The translations under genes and the position numbers were made by a program. Below the pieces are notes generated by a model that saw nothing but the letters and a program-made list of their open reading frames with translations, made no database searches and was not told where the DNA came from. A stretch of DNA of 41,641 nucleotides. Origin: a virus. Location: positions 1-41,641 of IMG/VR virus record IMGVR_UViG_3300002835_000400; one strand, 5' to 3'. This document shows positions 29,101 through 33,232 of the stretch, one piece after another. How positions within the stretch are numbered: position 1 is the stretch's first letter; the number at the start of each line of letters is the position of its first letter.

Positions 29101-29109
29101 AAAAACTAA
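20137..29109 (+). CDS. Giant polyvalent multi-domain protein, 2990 residues
   Basis: Seen in order: three 15-residue repeats with PPEDELD (about 3-47); helical and hydrophobic region (about 75-500); coiled coil (about 515-590); zincin motif HEMQH at 717-721; a domain with SGERGFQSKLQMEIQ (about 1358) and VKAEEVKWSGV; a large phage domain with MRLNERT (1584-1590), FIEELQSDRHQ (1642), WTTGETQAERYDLS (1751) and GGEGMKGFYDTILP (1834); a GNAT-like domain with GFGQALYREI (1995); an ADP-ribosyltransferase-like domain (about 2109-2290, AWHFGSF...GMHFGS...GYDGLKYKNEFED); a GGPEWP domain (about 2421); and a second acetyltransferase-like region (about 2770-2870). Such fusions are known as polyvalent proteins, thought to be injected with phage or plasmid DNA to counter host defences. 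Start set at the ATG one base past the previous stop. Confidence 0.85.
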   Translation: MAWQPPEDELDSNVLQQWKPPEDELDKNLPDQWSPPEDELDNSPTKIKDVGALKQMKDSGQKLTYDQERVLFDAEDKKPFTQKVSEAVNTFVPTAIDIAKQLGSGAGEFIYKGVLKPIDAMSQSPEEAEKTLKEAGNIWRSGAHGFGQDIQETADAGVRFAMFGSDFTDKLLGRSENERFEKYMLRQGMREFSQKVYEDNPDAAARLLSENPLLQKLAYAAALAQGGTKEEAELAQKAYSELVLESGLKKEDINENVALFAEVLSPLSLPGTNTATKFLNKGTTKFVQKTGELALKGVAAPIAKGIEKTAGVVEAGIEGAQNLSRKIGEYTVGDPDTLLKATVTTAAAPVRIPAKMVRGIARTVYDVASEAGPGRIGMFERAGKKLDSGALTKKLFSSEALGGKGRARVADWAVRQTNAIVQPAVNGAVLNVALGLPDIESATDLGYMAGVGAGIGGFGGSRLQERGMALFDPTTSLAQKIDAVVTPDPMGLRRDQDADIKRFLSTADSSLVDSINELSNVNNIKSALEVKIKNLEGRRDAQIRKEDSARIQRDINNLKAQRIELEKVNPETENEIKRQVQLSFADAMDLAKTTGAAAGLSNIEVKVLKPEQMDQFYRDKFGKTLTDAESVVKQLVGNPNLSPSEQELLTRADATIRQYLSDVAGASTARGFAISERPDVPEHLRMQNQKGATVVINGDLVSQMGRDGLNLSRVINHEMQHALSNFTEVRQMLDPIRRQLFDQKIQNPDGTFDVVSSGMITDAELDKYAIQYAAGMDASGGASFLGQFANQDQLRAYMKEEVLSELAGLSGASHGDLRSGLDSVGRQAVDWLETKTKTGALKTIKEGLRQFGIGFDDQGKFTSVLGTNLPPEAFSMIRQYQRKMRDLNESLVYNSSPLKDAPEIPLTALATNRALQERYKHSDFFEQQQVVTLESPDGSKQEVVVPADAKLDRFVGQYRFANGQLVDEQGNPISLGPDIPLQAMPDGTSVSLDTRIARNPDGSPRILSPRESKRRAKQRGEIIRKAVDDAPDDESGVRLEDMGNGNYRGTLSPTQIEAINNLPNDIVAPSLKRKIAFFNDILGRKDGSIVEIEYQAALRDGKYRALKPQLRTEIPIGFQFDKQGNFLMTTMSLSRMYDKANAWAAKRPRNLRLWGGDMTKFWDSVRQYLMNHQKGLQGHIGLNADPEIAMQMKNRINDLFNVYRKETREANPERTILPKRRGQDPMDVVIRSRRMDRINSFDETALPKMPFQYELAVQNYLPAENPFAELQDAQQFAKAMEVDEELVNRAIAGDIEPLELQLHEQDLLRPAEYIDVSNGKIRVRSMFDPTQAIFEQGESNPESPSQLQFLPSEIEAPSGERGFQSKLQMEIQSKFLGAMATPEQLKAVLNNPQNVKAEEVKWSGVNDAIDRLASENNGKVPVQELLNYLRDEGQVKFEEVTIGYDNEIQKIADQYRIKIEDEYGEKAFYDEFDEPLELDEVPPQLLDAIYKAGKKPEPSYAQYQLPGGENYREVVMAMPSQKGVQILKDGKVVWEDNEITPTGKQISDLKYQYPESKGYSVVGKGSEQYTSSHFPEIPNYVAHMRLNERTIQDVGYAIRNTESGRKGPVKATRAEAEADLKQYPASYSLEIVEVPRNVDGLFIEELQSDRHQAGREEGYTEDTKPLLIEEEKRLDSIREKIQFLEENGIDEDNPTPEYRSLDAEFINLARRLQGGSIRAVPDAPFRKDWSLQLFKRALRDAVESGKQWIGWTTGETQAERYDLSKQIGKVVWNEDTKMLTAYDPSQKKTVIQESNITSEKLADYVGKEVAQKLVEQSPDEDMDRQISGLDLKVGGEGMKGFYDTILPKELGKYVAKMGGKVEKSEIVIEKPSTFTKFTRTPNSVPEIINVREKTAPIWRVNITPQMENVVRAGQLQFMPAEQTINKVPTQEELDAMKALLPKYTSKLRNINKNEKYITVYDENGKHAGSAEIYVNKPDNFISIEWIDTTIQKNKGFGQALYREIAKYAQQQNIDTIEGEIINKKAVKRREELFETISKSEGTLEGDYDEDPNKGYYADLTSKVPPDIRFMPAEVDARYIDLEAKAKAGDKEAEAEAIAIVENIAKNAGGIEAWHFGSFDPSYDPIPKTKKGMHFGSKEASIQRAFDKQPEDERRSLEIFEENGLWYWKTNTNESLDGFSTKQLAENNANNAIAEMWMYQDYDYNDVGNLTKTYLFFNNLKTVKDQGDNWNDTIIKSKEEGYDGLKYKNEFEDKGSTSYVIFNPQQAKSADPFTYDDAGALIPLSERFQSATPDIRFLPAEQGEPEGLQGIELPQTYRRISDMIPPLRDIEPPVRPVQALPNIQFLPEEKTPTAKEVLKKPLENLPLKEVSTWTEIQKAPIITLKDLIGKKVFPTFADITSAGRVFKGIDSSELLIPIETHGGPEWPLIQPEKVGEETNIWSNQGAGVSTTKAKRAEEGAIMLVTLMDKNAHLSNTEVANAIIGTNLAYVKDGRITKNNLKLLNKKIKEEEAFKDFVGIDSTEINDYVAKLPFQGDKSRARLATILSSKEAESLGSANVQRILDEMRSPAFEGGRIGDSVIALQLSKGAPVVKLSESGAMTHPSYQYAVRGKVIGKFARPINAEMIYDDFLAQRRLEGKPTSGDRRAIDLAKPVQIITKEIANRIPQTPYKYLKSAQHAKLLKYALENDWKDSAVAKNKGGISPAEFIDTLNSSEAKVALNDYTLDSVKKEIKDGKLNLYQLGDSKVFFGTKNSDPASDYGLDPKDYGFGENEKTLTLVLNAERGTAGMGDAIMMKALSEGVTALDCFAIKNSRYPDGMLPSLYKRFGFEVVGEIPFDPQYYTPQKLADIKLFWKNNGWDESTGLPSVVMMKWKGNENDRTRSLRDIAGKAPAGIRERNSSPIRDTEGYFGRTDIGQGGGSQGGLQQGDSGRGRGSQGDALQGIQLGRGTINAIQELFGMNDAELKNLGINPSQIQTIKKAIGYSTEKKKN
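20143..20277 (+). repeat. Three 45-bp tandem repeats at start of the polyvalent gene
   Basis: Three successive 15-residue units beginning WQPPEDELD, WKPPEDELD and WSPPEDELD encode an acidic disordered N-terminus. The PPEDELD core is identical in all three; linkers vary. The DNA of the core is also nearly identical (cctcctgaagatgaa), so recent duplication is likely. An acidic repeated N-terminus could be a packaging or partner-binding tag. Confidence 0.85.
28766..28987 (+). CDS. Overprinted gene inside the polyvalent gene, +1 frame
   Basis: A 73-residue protein lies wholly inside the 3' part of the giant gene in another frame. Its sequence (TEQEAYETLLVKLQQVFGNE, then HLSETQKDILDGLILDRVEA) looks like a compact acidic helical protein. 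The ATG is preceded by AAGGGA with a 7-base spacer; an upstream ATG at 28760 is too close to that site. Over the same bases the giant protein reads as low-complexity Gly/Gln/Arg/Ser, which suggests the small frame imposes the stronger constraint. No family recognised. Its existence is well supported by composition and ribosome-binding site but not proven. Confidence 0.6.
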   Translation: MTEQEAYETLLVKLQQVFGNEIPHLSETQKDILDGLILDRVEAHKGDYSKVTLDEVEGVREMLYKEFSLAEAQ

Positions 29110-29111
29110 CT

Positions 29112-29267
29112 ATGCCTCTACGAAAATGTGCTTCCCAAAATTGTTTTAATCGCAATGTCTCTGCTGAAGTGAAGGCTGGAAAACCAGTCAAGCAGGCAGT
29201 TGCAATTGCATACTCTGTGCAACGCAAGGCGAGGGCAAAAAAAGCGGCGGCAAAACGCAAAAAATAA
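29112..29267 (+). CDS. Small basic protein with KQAVAIA motif
   Basis: A 51-residue, strongly basic protein: MPLRKCASQNCFNRNVSAEV, then a segment KPVKQAVAIAYSVQRKARAK and a lysine-rich end. The 'G-K-x-x-K-Q-A-V-A-I-A' segment with a basic tail is found in many small phage proteins of unknown role. The charge suggests nucleic-acid binding. It follows the giant gene after a 2-base gap and ends 6 bases before a tRNA gene, so it may be the last gene of the late unit. Confidence 0.65.
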   Translation: MPLRKCASQNCFNRNVSAEVKAGKPVKQAVAIAYSVQRKARAKKAAAKRKK

Positions 29268-29273
29268 TTTTAT

Positions 29274-29344
29274 CGCAGGATAGAGAAAAGGTATCTCGGT
29301 AGGCCCATAACCTACAGTTGAGGGTTCGATTCCCTCTCCTGCAA
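29274..29344 (+). tRNA. tRNA-Met (CAT), initiator-like
   Basis: A full cloverleaf of 71 nt can be drawn. The acceptor stem is CGCAGGA/TCCTGCA with the first pair C1xA72 mismatched. The D-stem is GAGA/TCTC with a 7-base loop containing GG. The anticodon stem is GTAGG/CCTAC with loop CCCATAA and anticodon CAT. The variable loop is AGTT, and the T-stem is GAGGG/CCCTC with loop TTCGATT. The discriminator is A, and only CC, not CCA, follows. The C1xA72 mismatch and the A11-U24 pair are marks of bacterial initiator tRNA. Two of the three consecutive G-C anticodon-stem pairs are present (third is A-T), and position 33 is C rather than T, which is unusual. It could also be read by elongation or lysidine enzymes. 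Confidence 0.85.
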
Positions 29345-29447
29345 CCCCGCGAAGCTAGTGTTTATGCGGGTCTGCGGACTGCTTGGGTTTTTGATCAAGC
29401 GTCAAGCAAAAATGTTTTTACTATGACACAACGGATAAAAATAGTTC

Positions 29448-29500
29448 TTGATAACCCAAGCGGGTTTGGTATTGTGATCCCAGATCGGAGGCGCAACGCC
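29448..29500 (+). promoter_or_regulatory. Promoter with palindromic spacer and leader hairpin, copy 1
   Basis: TTGATA, 16 bases, TATTGT form a sigma-70-like promoter. The spacer contains the inverted repeat AACCC-AAGC-GGGTT. About 15 bases past the -10 lies the short hairpin GGCGCAACGCC, followed by GACGA and an A-rich leader to the start at 29533. The same arrangement recurs before the gene at 31670. The palindrome could be an operator. Expected transcript start is near 29482. The bases between the tRNA and this promoter (about 29345-29447) hold no gene I can support. Confidence 0.7.
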
Positions 29501-29532
29501 GACGACGAACCAACAAAACTCAAAATAAAAAA

Positions 29533-30066
29533 ATGAACACTCAAGACGAATACCAAACAGCATTCCGAATCGCTTCAGACTATTTGCAGTTTTCAGAAAA
29601 CTGCGCGAGTCAGGGACAGAGAGCAGGAAAATTAAGCGGCAATGAAACTCACTTCGTTCAGCAACGATTGTATGATCTTTCTGGGCAAGAAGCTAATTTG
29701 ATCGATCACCCTTTCTACGATGAGTGGAAGTGCCTGCAAACAAAGGCAGGAAAAAAACGAGTGGCGGCACAACTTCAATTTATTGCTAAAAACCTATTGT
29801 TTACTTTTAAAGACAAGTATCCCCACTTCTACGCTCAAGTCACAGGATCACCAAAAATTGTTCAGCCACTTGCCAACATTGCTTTGAATACACAAACAGA
29901 ATACAAAATTAAAAATCGCTATACTGGAGAAAGATTGACTCGCAACAAAGGGCAACTTGCTTGGAGTCACCATGCGCGAGGTTTAGTTTTTAAAACAAGA
30001 AAAGCGGCAGAAAAAATTGCCAATAATTTTCCACAAGAAGCAGTAGTTTATCAACTGGAGGCTTAA
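29533..30066 (+). CDS. Hypothetical early protein, 177 residues
   Basis: The first gene after the copy 1 promoter and hairpin. The N-terminal half is helical (EYQTAFRIASDYLQFSENCA, then VQQRLYDLSGQEANLI). The C-terminal half has KNRYTGERLTRNKGQLAWSHHARGLVFKTRKAAEKI, a basic, aromatic stretch that may contact nucleic acid. No family is recognised. No Shine-Dalgarno sequence precedes the ATG, which lies in the run CAAAATAAAAAAATGA shared with the second copy. Probably expressed early, since it directly follows the promoter. Confidence 0.6.
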   Translation: MNTQDEYQTAFRIASDYLQFSENCASQGQRAGKLSGNETHFVQQRLYDLSGQEANLIDHPFYDEWKCLQTKAGKKRVAAQLQFIAKNLLFTFKDKYPHFYAQVTGSPKIVQPLANIALNTQTEYKIKNRYTGERLTRNKGQLAWSHHARGLVFKTRKAAEKIANNFPQEAVVYQLEA

Positions 30067-30067
30067 A

Positions 30068-30421
30068 ATGAACATCACCAAGAAACAAGTCTTGCAGGCT
30101 ATAAAAGAAGTCATTGAAGCATACTTCAATCCAGATTCTCCAGAAGCACTTGCTTGTGCCATCTATCAACTTCGCAAGGTATATAAAAACTATGACACAA
30201 CTTCTGCTTGCAAACCCAACCTGATTCGATATCCTCAAGCCATGAACCTGACCAACAAAACACAGTCCGAAATCAAAGCGCACCTCAAGCGCACTCGCAA
30301 AACACGGGTGCGTGAGACTTGCGCCAAATACAACACGGCAAGCTACGCTCAAGCCTCGTTCCTCGAAACAGCAGACCTCTGCGCCCGGATCAACGCTCAC
30401 CTCGCATCACTTAAAAAATAA
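30068..30421 (+). CDS. Hypothetical basic protein, 117 residues
   Basis: Basic, helical protein (MNITKKQVLQAIKEVIEAYF; later LKRTRKTRVRETCAKYNTAS). It starts one base after the preceding gene. Cysteines are present but show no metal-binding pattern. It is more GC-rich toward the 3' end, where codons change from A/T- to G/C-ending. The C-terminus (LETADLCARINAHLASLKK) is a predicted helix. No family recognised; probably a DNA- or RNA-binding small early protein. Confidence 0.55.
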   Translation: MNITKKQVLQAIKEVIEAYFNPDSPEALACAIYQLRKVYKNYDTTSACKPNLIRYPQAMNLTNKTQSEIKAHLKRTRKTRVRETCAKYNTASYAQASFLETADLCARINAHLASLKK

Positions 30422-30425
30422 TACC

Positions 30426-30692
30426 ATGAACATCACACCACCCACAATCCATCTGAACGGAACATCGCCACAAGAACTCTGGAAAGGCTACGAGGCGGCA
30501 TACGATGCCGTCCGAGCCGCGCAGGAGGCATTAGGCAAGATTGAGTTCAACTCTCGCGATTACTATGTGCAATCACCATTGGCATGGGATAAGGCACAGG
30601 AAGATCGCTACGAGCAACGCCGCGCCTTGGATCAGGTCGAGGAGTATTTGCTACAGCATCTGCTCGCGATTCGCAGGCAGAGTGGCATTTGA
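30426..30692 (+). CDS. Hypothetical protein, 88 residues
   Basis: The ATG four bases after the preceding stop gives MNITPPTIHLNGTSPQELWK, and the protein continues with two helices (YEAAYDAVRAAQEALGKIEF, and EDRYEQRRALDQVEEYLLQH). The pattern 'IHLNGTSxxxLxxxYxxAxxAVxxAxxAL' is common among small conserved phage proteins whose function is unknown. The frame is open upstream, but that part overlaps the neighbouring gene and is not needed. Confidence 0.65.
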   Translation: MNITPPTIHLNGTSPQELWKGYEAAYDAVRAAQEALGKIEFNSRDYYVQSPLAWDKAQEDRYEQRRALDQVEEYLLQHLLAIRRQSGI

Positions 30693-30722
30693 CAATGGAT
30701 ACCCTTACGGCATTTTTGCGCG

Positions 30723-30947
30723 ATGGCGCGACCTGTAAACCACCCTGCTTTCCCTTTTGCTGGAGGAACGAATCCTCCAGTCAAGAGCAATAGCGGTATG
30801 TCCATGCGCGACTGGTTTGCAGGTTCAGCCTTGCAGGGGTATCGAGCGAGTGATAAATTTTCCCAAGCCGATTCGCGTTTAGTTGCTGACCTGTCATTCA
30901 GGGATGCGGATGCGATGCTGGATAAACGACAAAACGAAAATATATGA
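30723..30947 (+). CDS. Conserved small phage protein with MRDWFAG motif
   Basis: A 74-residue protein with GMSMRDWFAGSALQGY near the middle and a C-terminal ADAMLDKRQNEN. Many phages and prophages encode a small protein with 'G-M-[ST]-[LM]-R-D-[WY]-F-A' followed by an alpha-helix ending in ADAML; function unknown. The true start may be the ATG used here or an internal Met just before RDWFAG. It overlaps the next gene by ATGA. A 30-base gap precedes it. Confidence 0.7.
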   Translation: MARPVNHPAFPFAGGTNPPVKSNSGMSMRDWFAGSALQGYRASDKFSQADSRLVADLSFRDADAMLDKRQNENI

Positions 30948-31225
30948 ATAAAGAAAATAACATTGACAACGAAACGCCGGGAACCCCGGAAGAAGAGATC
31001 GCCAACAGCATCGATGCGGTGCTTGCCAAGGTCGATTTCGACAAGATCACCAAAGACGATGTGTTCCATGATCTCATGCATAACTCGAAACTTTTCAGCT
31101 TCCGATTGATGGTTGCCTCGGCATTGCTGGAGCAACTCCACATTCGTGATCTCGCAAAATCTGGCGAGGCAACTCCTGACAATGTTGTCAGGTTTAATGA
31201 CGAAGATCAGGAACCGAAATCGTGA
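30944..31225 (+). CDS. Hypothetical acidic protein, 93 residues
   Basis: An acidic, mainly helical protein: an unstructured N-terminus (NNIDNETPGTPEEEIANSID), then helices around VFHDLMHNSKLFSFRLMVASALLEQLHI, ending DEDQEPKS. Coupled by ATGA overlap upstream and GTGA overlap downstream to neighbouring small genes. No family recognised. Confidence 0.55.
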   Translation: MNKENNIDNETPGTPEEEIANSIDAVLAKVDFDKITKDDVFHDLMHNSKLFSFRLMVASALLEQLHIRDLAKSGEATPDNVVRFNDEDQEPKS

Positions 31226-31365
31226 AGACAATCAAAGACTCTGAATGGTCTAGAAACGGAAAAGGTGACAAACCTCGCACCGATACGCAGTCCAAAAAGT
31301 ATCAGGAAAACTTCGACGCCATCGACTGGACGGCACACAAAAAATCAAAGCAAAATGAAAAGTAA
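31222..31365 (+). CDS. Small basic protein, GTG start
   Basis: A 47-residue frame starting at a GTG that overlaps the preceding TGA (GTGA): MKTIKDSEWSRNGKGDKPRT, then KKYQENFDAIDW and a lysine-rich end. The '(S/Y)xxYxxNFDxIxW' element is common in tiny phage proteins that often sit in early regions. Its end overlaps the start of the next frame by 11 bases. Supported by the overlap style and protein-like composition; function unknown. Confidence 0.55.
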   Translation: MKTIKDSEWSRNGKGDKPRTDTQSKKYQENFDAIDWTAHKKSKQNEK

Positions 31366-31519
31366 AAATGACACTCTCCCATCTTCTGTTCGACGCTTCT
31401 TGAGTGAGATCGGAAAGCGTGGTGGAAGCGCATCGACCGATAAAAAAAGATTGGCGGCGGCAATCAATGGACTCAAAGGCGGAAGACCTCGCAAAACTGC
31501 GGTAGCCTGCGAAGCCTGA
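31355..31519 (+). CDS. Small basic protein with GKRGG...GGRPRK motifs
   Basis: A 54-residue protein: VRRFLSEIGKRGGSASTDKK, then AAAINGLKGGRPRKTAVACEA. The pair of motifs G-K-x-G-G and G-G-R-P-R-K occurs in small phage and plasmid proteins with a predicted nucleic-acid-binding hook. It overlaps the preceding gene by 11 bases and precedes the second promoter. Start at the ATG chosen; the frame is open upstream but overlaps the neighbour. Confidence 0.65.
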   Translation: MKSKNDTLPSSVRRFLSEIGKRGGSASTDKKRLAAAINGLKGGRPRKTAVACEA

Positions 31520-31586
31520 TTCTATCGGCATCTGCGGGTGTCAATAGATTTTTGAAGTGTGACAAAAATATTTTTTAAAATAATTA

Positions 31587-31638
31587 TTGCAAACCCAAGC
31601 AGGTTGCCTATTGTTGAATCCATCGAAGGCGCAACGCC
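31587..31638 (+). promoter_or_regulatory. Promoter with palindromic spacer and leader hairpin, copy 2
   Basis: TTGCAA, 16 bases, TATTGT, with the same spacer core ACCCAAGCAGGTT as copy 1 and the same downstream hairpin GGCGCAACGCC followed by GACGA. The leader ends in AATAAAAAAATGA at the next start. Weak terminator-like inverted repeat (TCTAT...ATAGA plus five T) about 31521-31557 lies just upstream and may separate this unit from the previous one. Copy 1 and copy 2 diverge in between, so conservation marks functional parts. Confidence 0.7.
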
Positions 31639-31669
31639 GACGAACCAAAAACAAAAACCAAATAAAAAA

Positions 31670-32044
31670 ATGACAACAGCAACACAACTCAAAGCAGGCA
31701 CAGAAACAGGTTCATTGATGAATCACATTATTAGCGGATGCCGTATGTCTGCTCCAGAAACAGGAATGGGTGCAACGATCCTTGGATGGACTGATCGCCG
31801 CGCCTGCACAATTACCGAAGTGAGTAAGAGCGGCAAGCGTGTCGGAATCGTTGAAGACATTGCAACCCGTGTTGACAAAAACGGAATGAGCGACTCTCAA
31901 GAATACTCTTTCGAGCGCGGGACGGGATCGCCAACCTTTTTCACCCTTCGCAAAAATGGCGCATGGGTTCGCCAAGGCGAATCAATTCGCGGTCAGCGTC
32001 TCGCAATCGGCAAGCGTGATCACTACTACGATTATTCTTTTTAA
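31670..32044 (+). CDS. Hypothetical protein, 124 residues, beta-rich
   Basis: Short beta strands dominate (ACTITEVSKSGKRVGIVEDI, SQEYSFERGTGSPTFFTLRK), suggesting a small barrel. The pattern 'M(G)xxxxxLGWTDRxxxxIxxV...GKxxxIxxDxxxR' appears in phage proteins of unknown role. The ATG follows the conserved leader of promoter copy 2. An in-frame GTG upstream would add 37 residues encoded by the promoter itself, so that start is rejected. Separated from the next gene by a strong hairpin. Confidence 0.65.
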   Translation: MTTATQLKAGTETGSLMNHIISGCRMSAPETGMGATILGWTDRRACTITEVSKSGKRVGIVEDIATRVDKNGMSDSQEYSFERGTGSPTFFTLRKNGAWVRQGESIRGQRLAIGKRDHYYDYSF

Positions 32045-32053
32045 TTTTAAATT

Positions 32054-32076
32054 GGCGAGGGTTCTATCCCCTCGCC
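32054..32076 (+). promoter_or_regulatory. Leader hairpin, 8-bp perfect stem
   Basis: GGCGAGGG, a 7-base loop, CCCTCGCC, ten bases after one gene and 25 before the next. It is followed by CCACAACCAAACC, not by a T run, so it is not a standard terminator. A related hairpin lies at 32898-32923. Possible roles: mRNA end protection, processing site or translation control. Confidence 0.65.
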
Positions 32077-32101
32077 CCACAACCAAACCAAACCAAACCA
32101 A

Positions 32102-32890
32102 ATGAACATCATCATCCCAACACTCGAAACTGAACTCGTAAACACGAACCCCATCACGGCAGTCCATGCCGCGCCAACCCGTAGCACCCGCTACGGATTC
32201 ATCAGCACTCAAGAGATCGTCAATGCTCTCGGAGAGTCTGGCTACACTCCTCGTCAAATCCAGTATGGCAAAGTCCGCAAGGATGAGAACAAGGGATTCC
32301 AAAAGCACATCATCAAATTCCAGCACCAAGATATCGCCAATATCGGCGGCGAGGTTGCTCCAGAATTCGTGCTGATCAATAGCCATGATGGAACCTCCTC
32401 GGCGCAACTCTCGCTCGGTCTGCGAGTGTTTGCCTGCTTGAATGGACTTGTCACAGGTGACATTTTCCAGACCTTGAAAGTCTATCATCGCAATACCTCG
32501 GTGAGCGACTTCATCTCGGCGGCGAATGACCTTCGCTCCAATGTTCCTCAACTGGTCGAGCGTGTGAGCCTCTTCAAGCAGAAGGAACTCACGCAGGCGG
32601 CAACCAACCAATACATCATCGATGCGCTATCGCTCCGCTATGATGCGCCAAACGAGGAATCGACCTATGCTGACCAACGCGAATGGAACACTCGCCTGTT
32701 CTACTTGAATCGCGCTCGTCGCTACGCAGACGGCGGAACCAACCTTTGGCAAACATTCAATAGGGTGCAGGAGAACTTGACCAAAGGACGCCCCGGTTCT
32801 GGCATCCGCAAGCTGACTGCTCCAGCCGCTGACCTCAAAGTCAACAAGCAACTCTGGAACCTCACCGAGCAGTATCTTTTGAACAACTGA
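32102..32890 (+). CDS. DUF932 family protein
   Basis: A 262-residue protein with the family's landmarks: RYGFISTQEIVNALGESGYT at the start, FQKHIIKFQHQDI in the middle, then SLGLRVFACLNGLVTGDIFQ, which is the diagnostic 'GLRVxxCxNGLVxGD' segment, and a helical C-terminus. DUF932 (DUF945/YfjQ-like) proteins are common on phages, plasmids and integrative elements; their biochemical role is unproven. High GC and regular codons compared with its flanks. It follows one conserved hairpin and precedes another, suggesting its own mRNA control. Confidence 0.85.
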   Translation: MNIIIPTLETELVNTNPITAVHAAPTRSTRYGFISTQEIVNALGESGYTPRQIQYGKVRKDENKGFQKHIIKFQHQDIANIGGEVAPEFVLINSHDGTSSAQLSLGLRVFACLNGLVTGDIFQTLKVYHRNTSVSDFISAANDLRSNVPQLVERVSLFKQKELTQAATNQYIIDALSLRYDAPNEESTYADQREWNTRLFYLNRARRYADGGTNLWQTFNRVQENLTKGRPGSGIRKLTAPAADLKVNKQLWNLTEQYLLNN

Positions 32891-32897
32891 TCAATCG

Positions 32898-32923
32898 GGG
32901 GCGGGGGAGCAATCCCTCGCCCC
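32898..32923 (+). promoter_or_regulatory. Leader hairpin, 10-bp stem with one G-U
   Basis: GGGGCGGGGG, loop AGCAAT, CCCTCGCCCC, located seven bases after the DUF932 stop and 15 bases before the LuxR-type gene. It shares with the upstream hairpin the 3' arm CCCTCGCCCCAYAAC. No T run follows. The two hairpins flank the DUF932 gene. Confidence 0.65.
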
Positions 32924-32938
32924 ATAACAAAAATAAAA

Positions 32939-33187
32939 ATGAAAAATATTTTGCAAAAACTTTTCGAGATTCGCGGAACCCGTCCAGCAACAAAACGCGA
33001 GCGTGAAGTGGCAACGCATCTAGCGTCTGGATTCACAAATCAGCAGACCGCAGACTTGCTCGGAATCAGCATCAAGACTGTCGAAAAACATCGCGACAAT
33101 CTGCACAAGAAATTTTTATTCCGTAACACGGCAGACCTGACCAGATGGGCATTGGCGCAGGGTCTGTTAAAAAATGAATGGCTATAA
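32939..33187 (+). CDS. LuxR/FixJ-type helix-turn-helix protein
   Basis: An 82-residue protein made almost only of a LuxR-type DNA-binding domain: ATKREREVATHLASGFTNQQ (T..RE.EV...LA.G.T), then ADLLGISIKTVEKHRDNLHK (IA..L.IS..TVE.H..N...K), then NTADLTRWALAQGLL. Such domains bind DNA as dimers and activate or repress transcription. There is no receiver or ligand domain, so it would be constitutively active or regulated by amount. It follows the hairpin leader and is followed at once by a third promoter. A phage transcription regulator is inferred. Confidence 0.85.
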   Translation: MKNILQKLFEIRGTRPATKREREVATHLASGFTNQQTADLLGISIKTVEKHRDNLHKKFLFRNTADLTRWALAQGLLKNEWL

Positions 33188-33195
33188 AAAAAATA

Positions 33196-33225
33196 TTGAC
33201 CACCCAAAGCGGTTGGGTTTAATAT
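33196..33225 (+). promoter_or_regulatory. Promoter 3, related spacer, near-leaderless
   Basis: TTGACC, 18 bases, TAATAT (or 17 bases, TTAATA) with the spacer core ACCCAAAGCGGTTGGGT, a variant of the palindrome in the other two promoters. The -10 ends seven bases before the ATG at 33233, so the transcript should begin at or very near the start codon. It drives the small membrane/lipoprotein cluster. Confidence 0.6.
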
Positions 33226-33232
33226 CCGAAAT

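Noticed and set aside
29274-29344. tRNA as a phage attachment site
   Set aside because: No integrase, excisionase or repressor in the window and no second copy of the tRNA 3' end.
29318-29536. A frame running through the tRNA and the first promoter, with a similar stretch in frame before the gene at 31670
   Set aside because: The similarity is explained by the shared promoter and leader DNA; the frame starts inside the tRNA and the promoter would not transcribe its start.
30671-30710. TTGACA near 30675 as a promoter
   Set aside because: No acceptable -10 at 16-18 bases; the same holds for TTGACA near 39763.
30632-31231. Long minus-strand frame opposite several small genes
   Set aside because: It spans several overlapping + strand genes with good protein composition and has no upstream signal; same for 31982-32611 opposite the DUF932 gene.
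31521-31557. Terminator before promoter copy 2
   Set aside because: Only a 5-bp stem with a long loop before five T; too weak to list as a feature.
32054-32923. The two hairpins as intrinsic terminators
   Set aside because: Strong stems but no run of T after either; followed by CCA(C/T)AAC.
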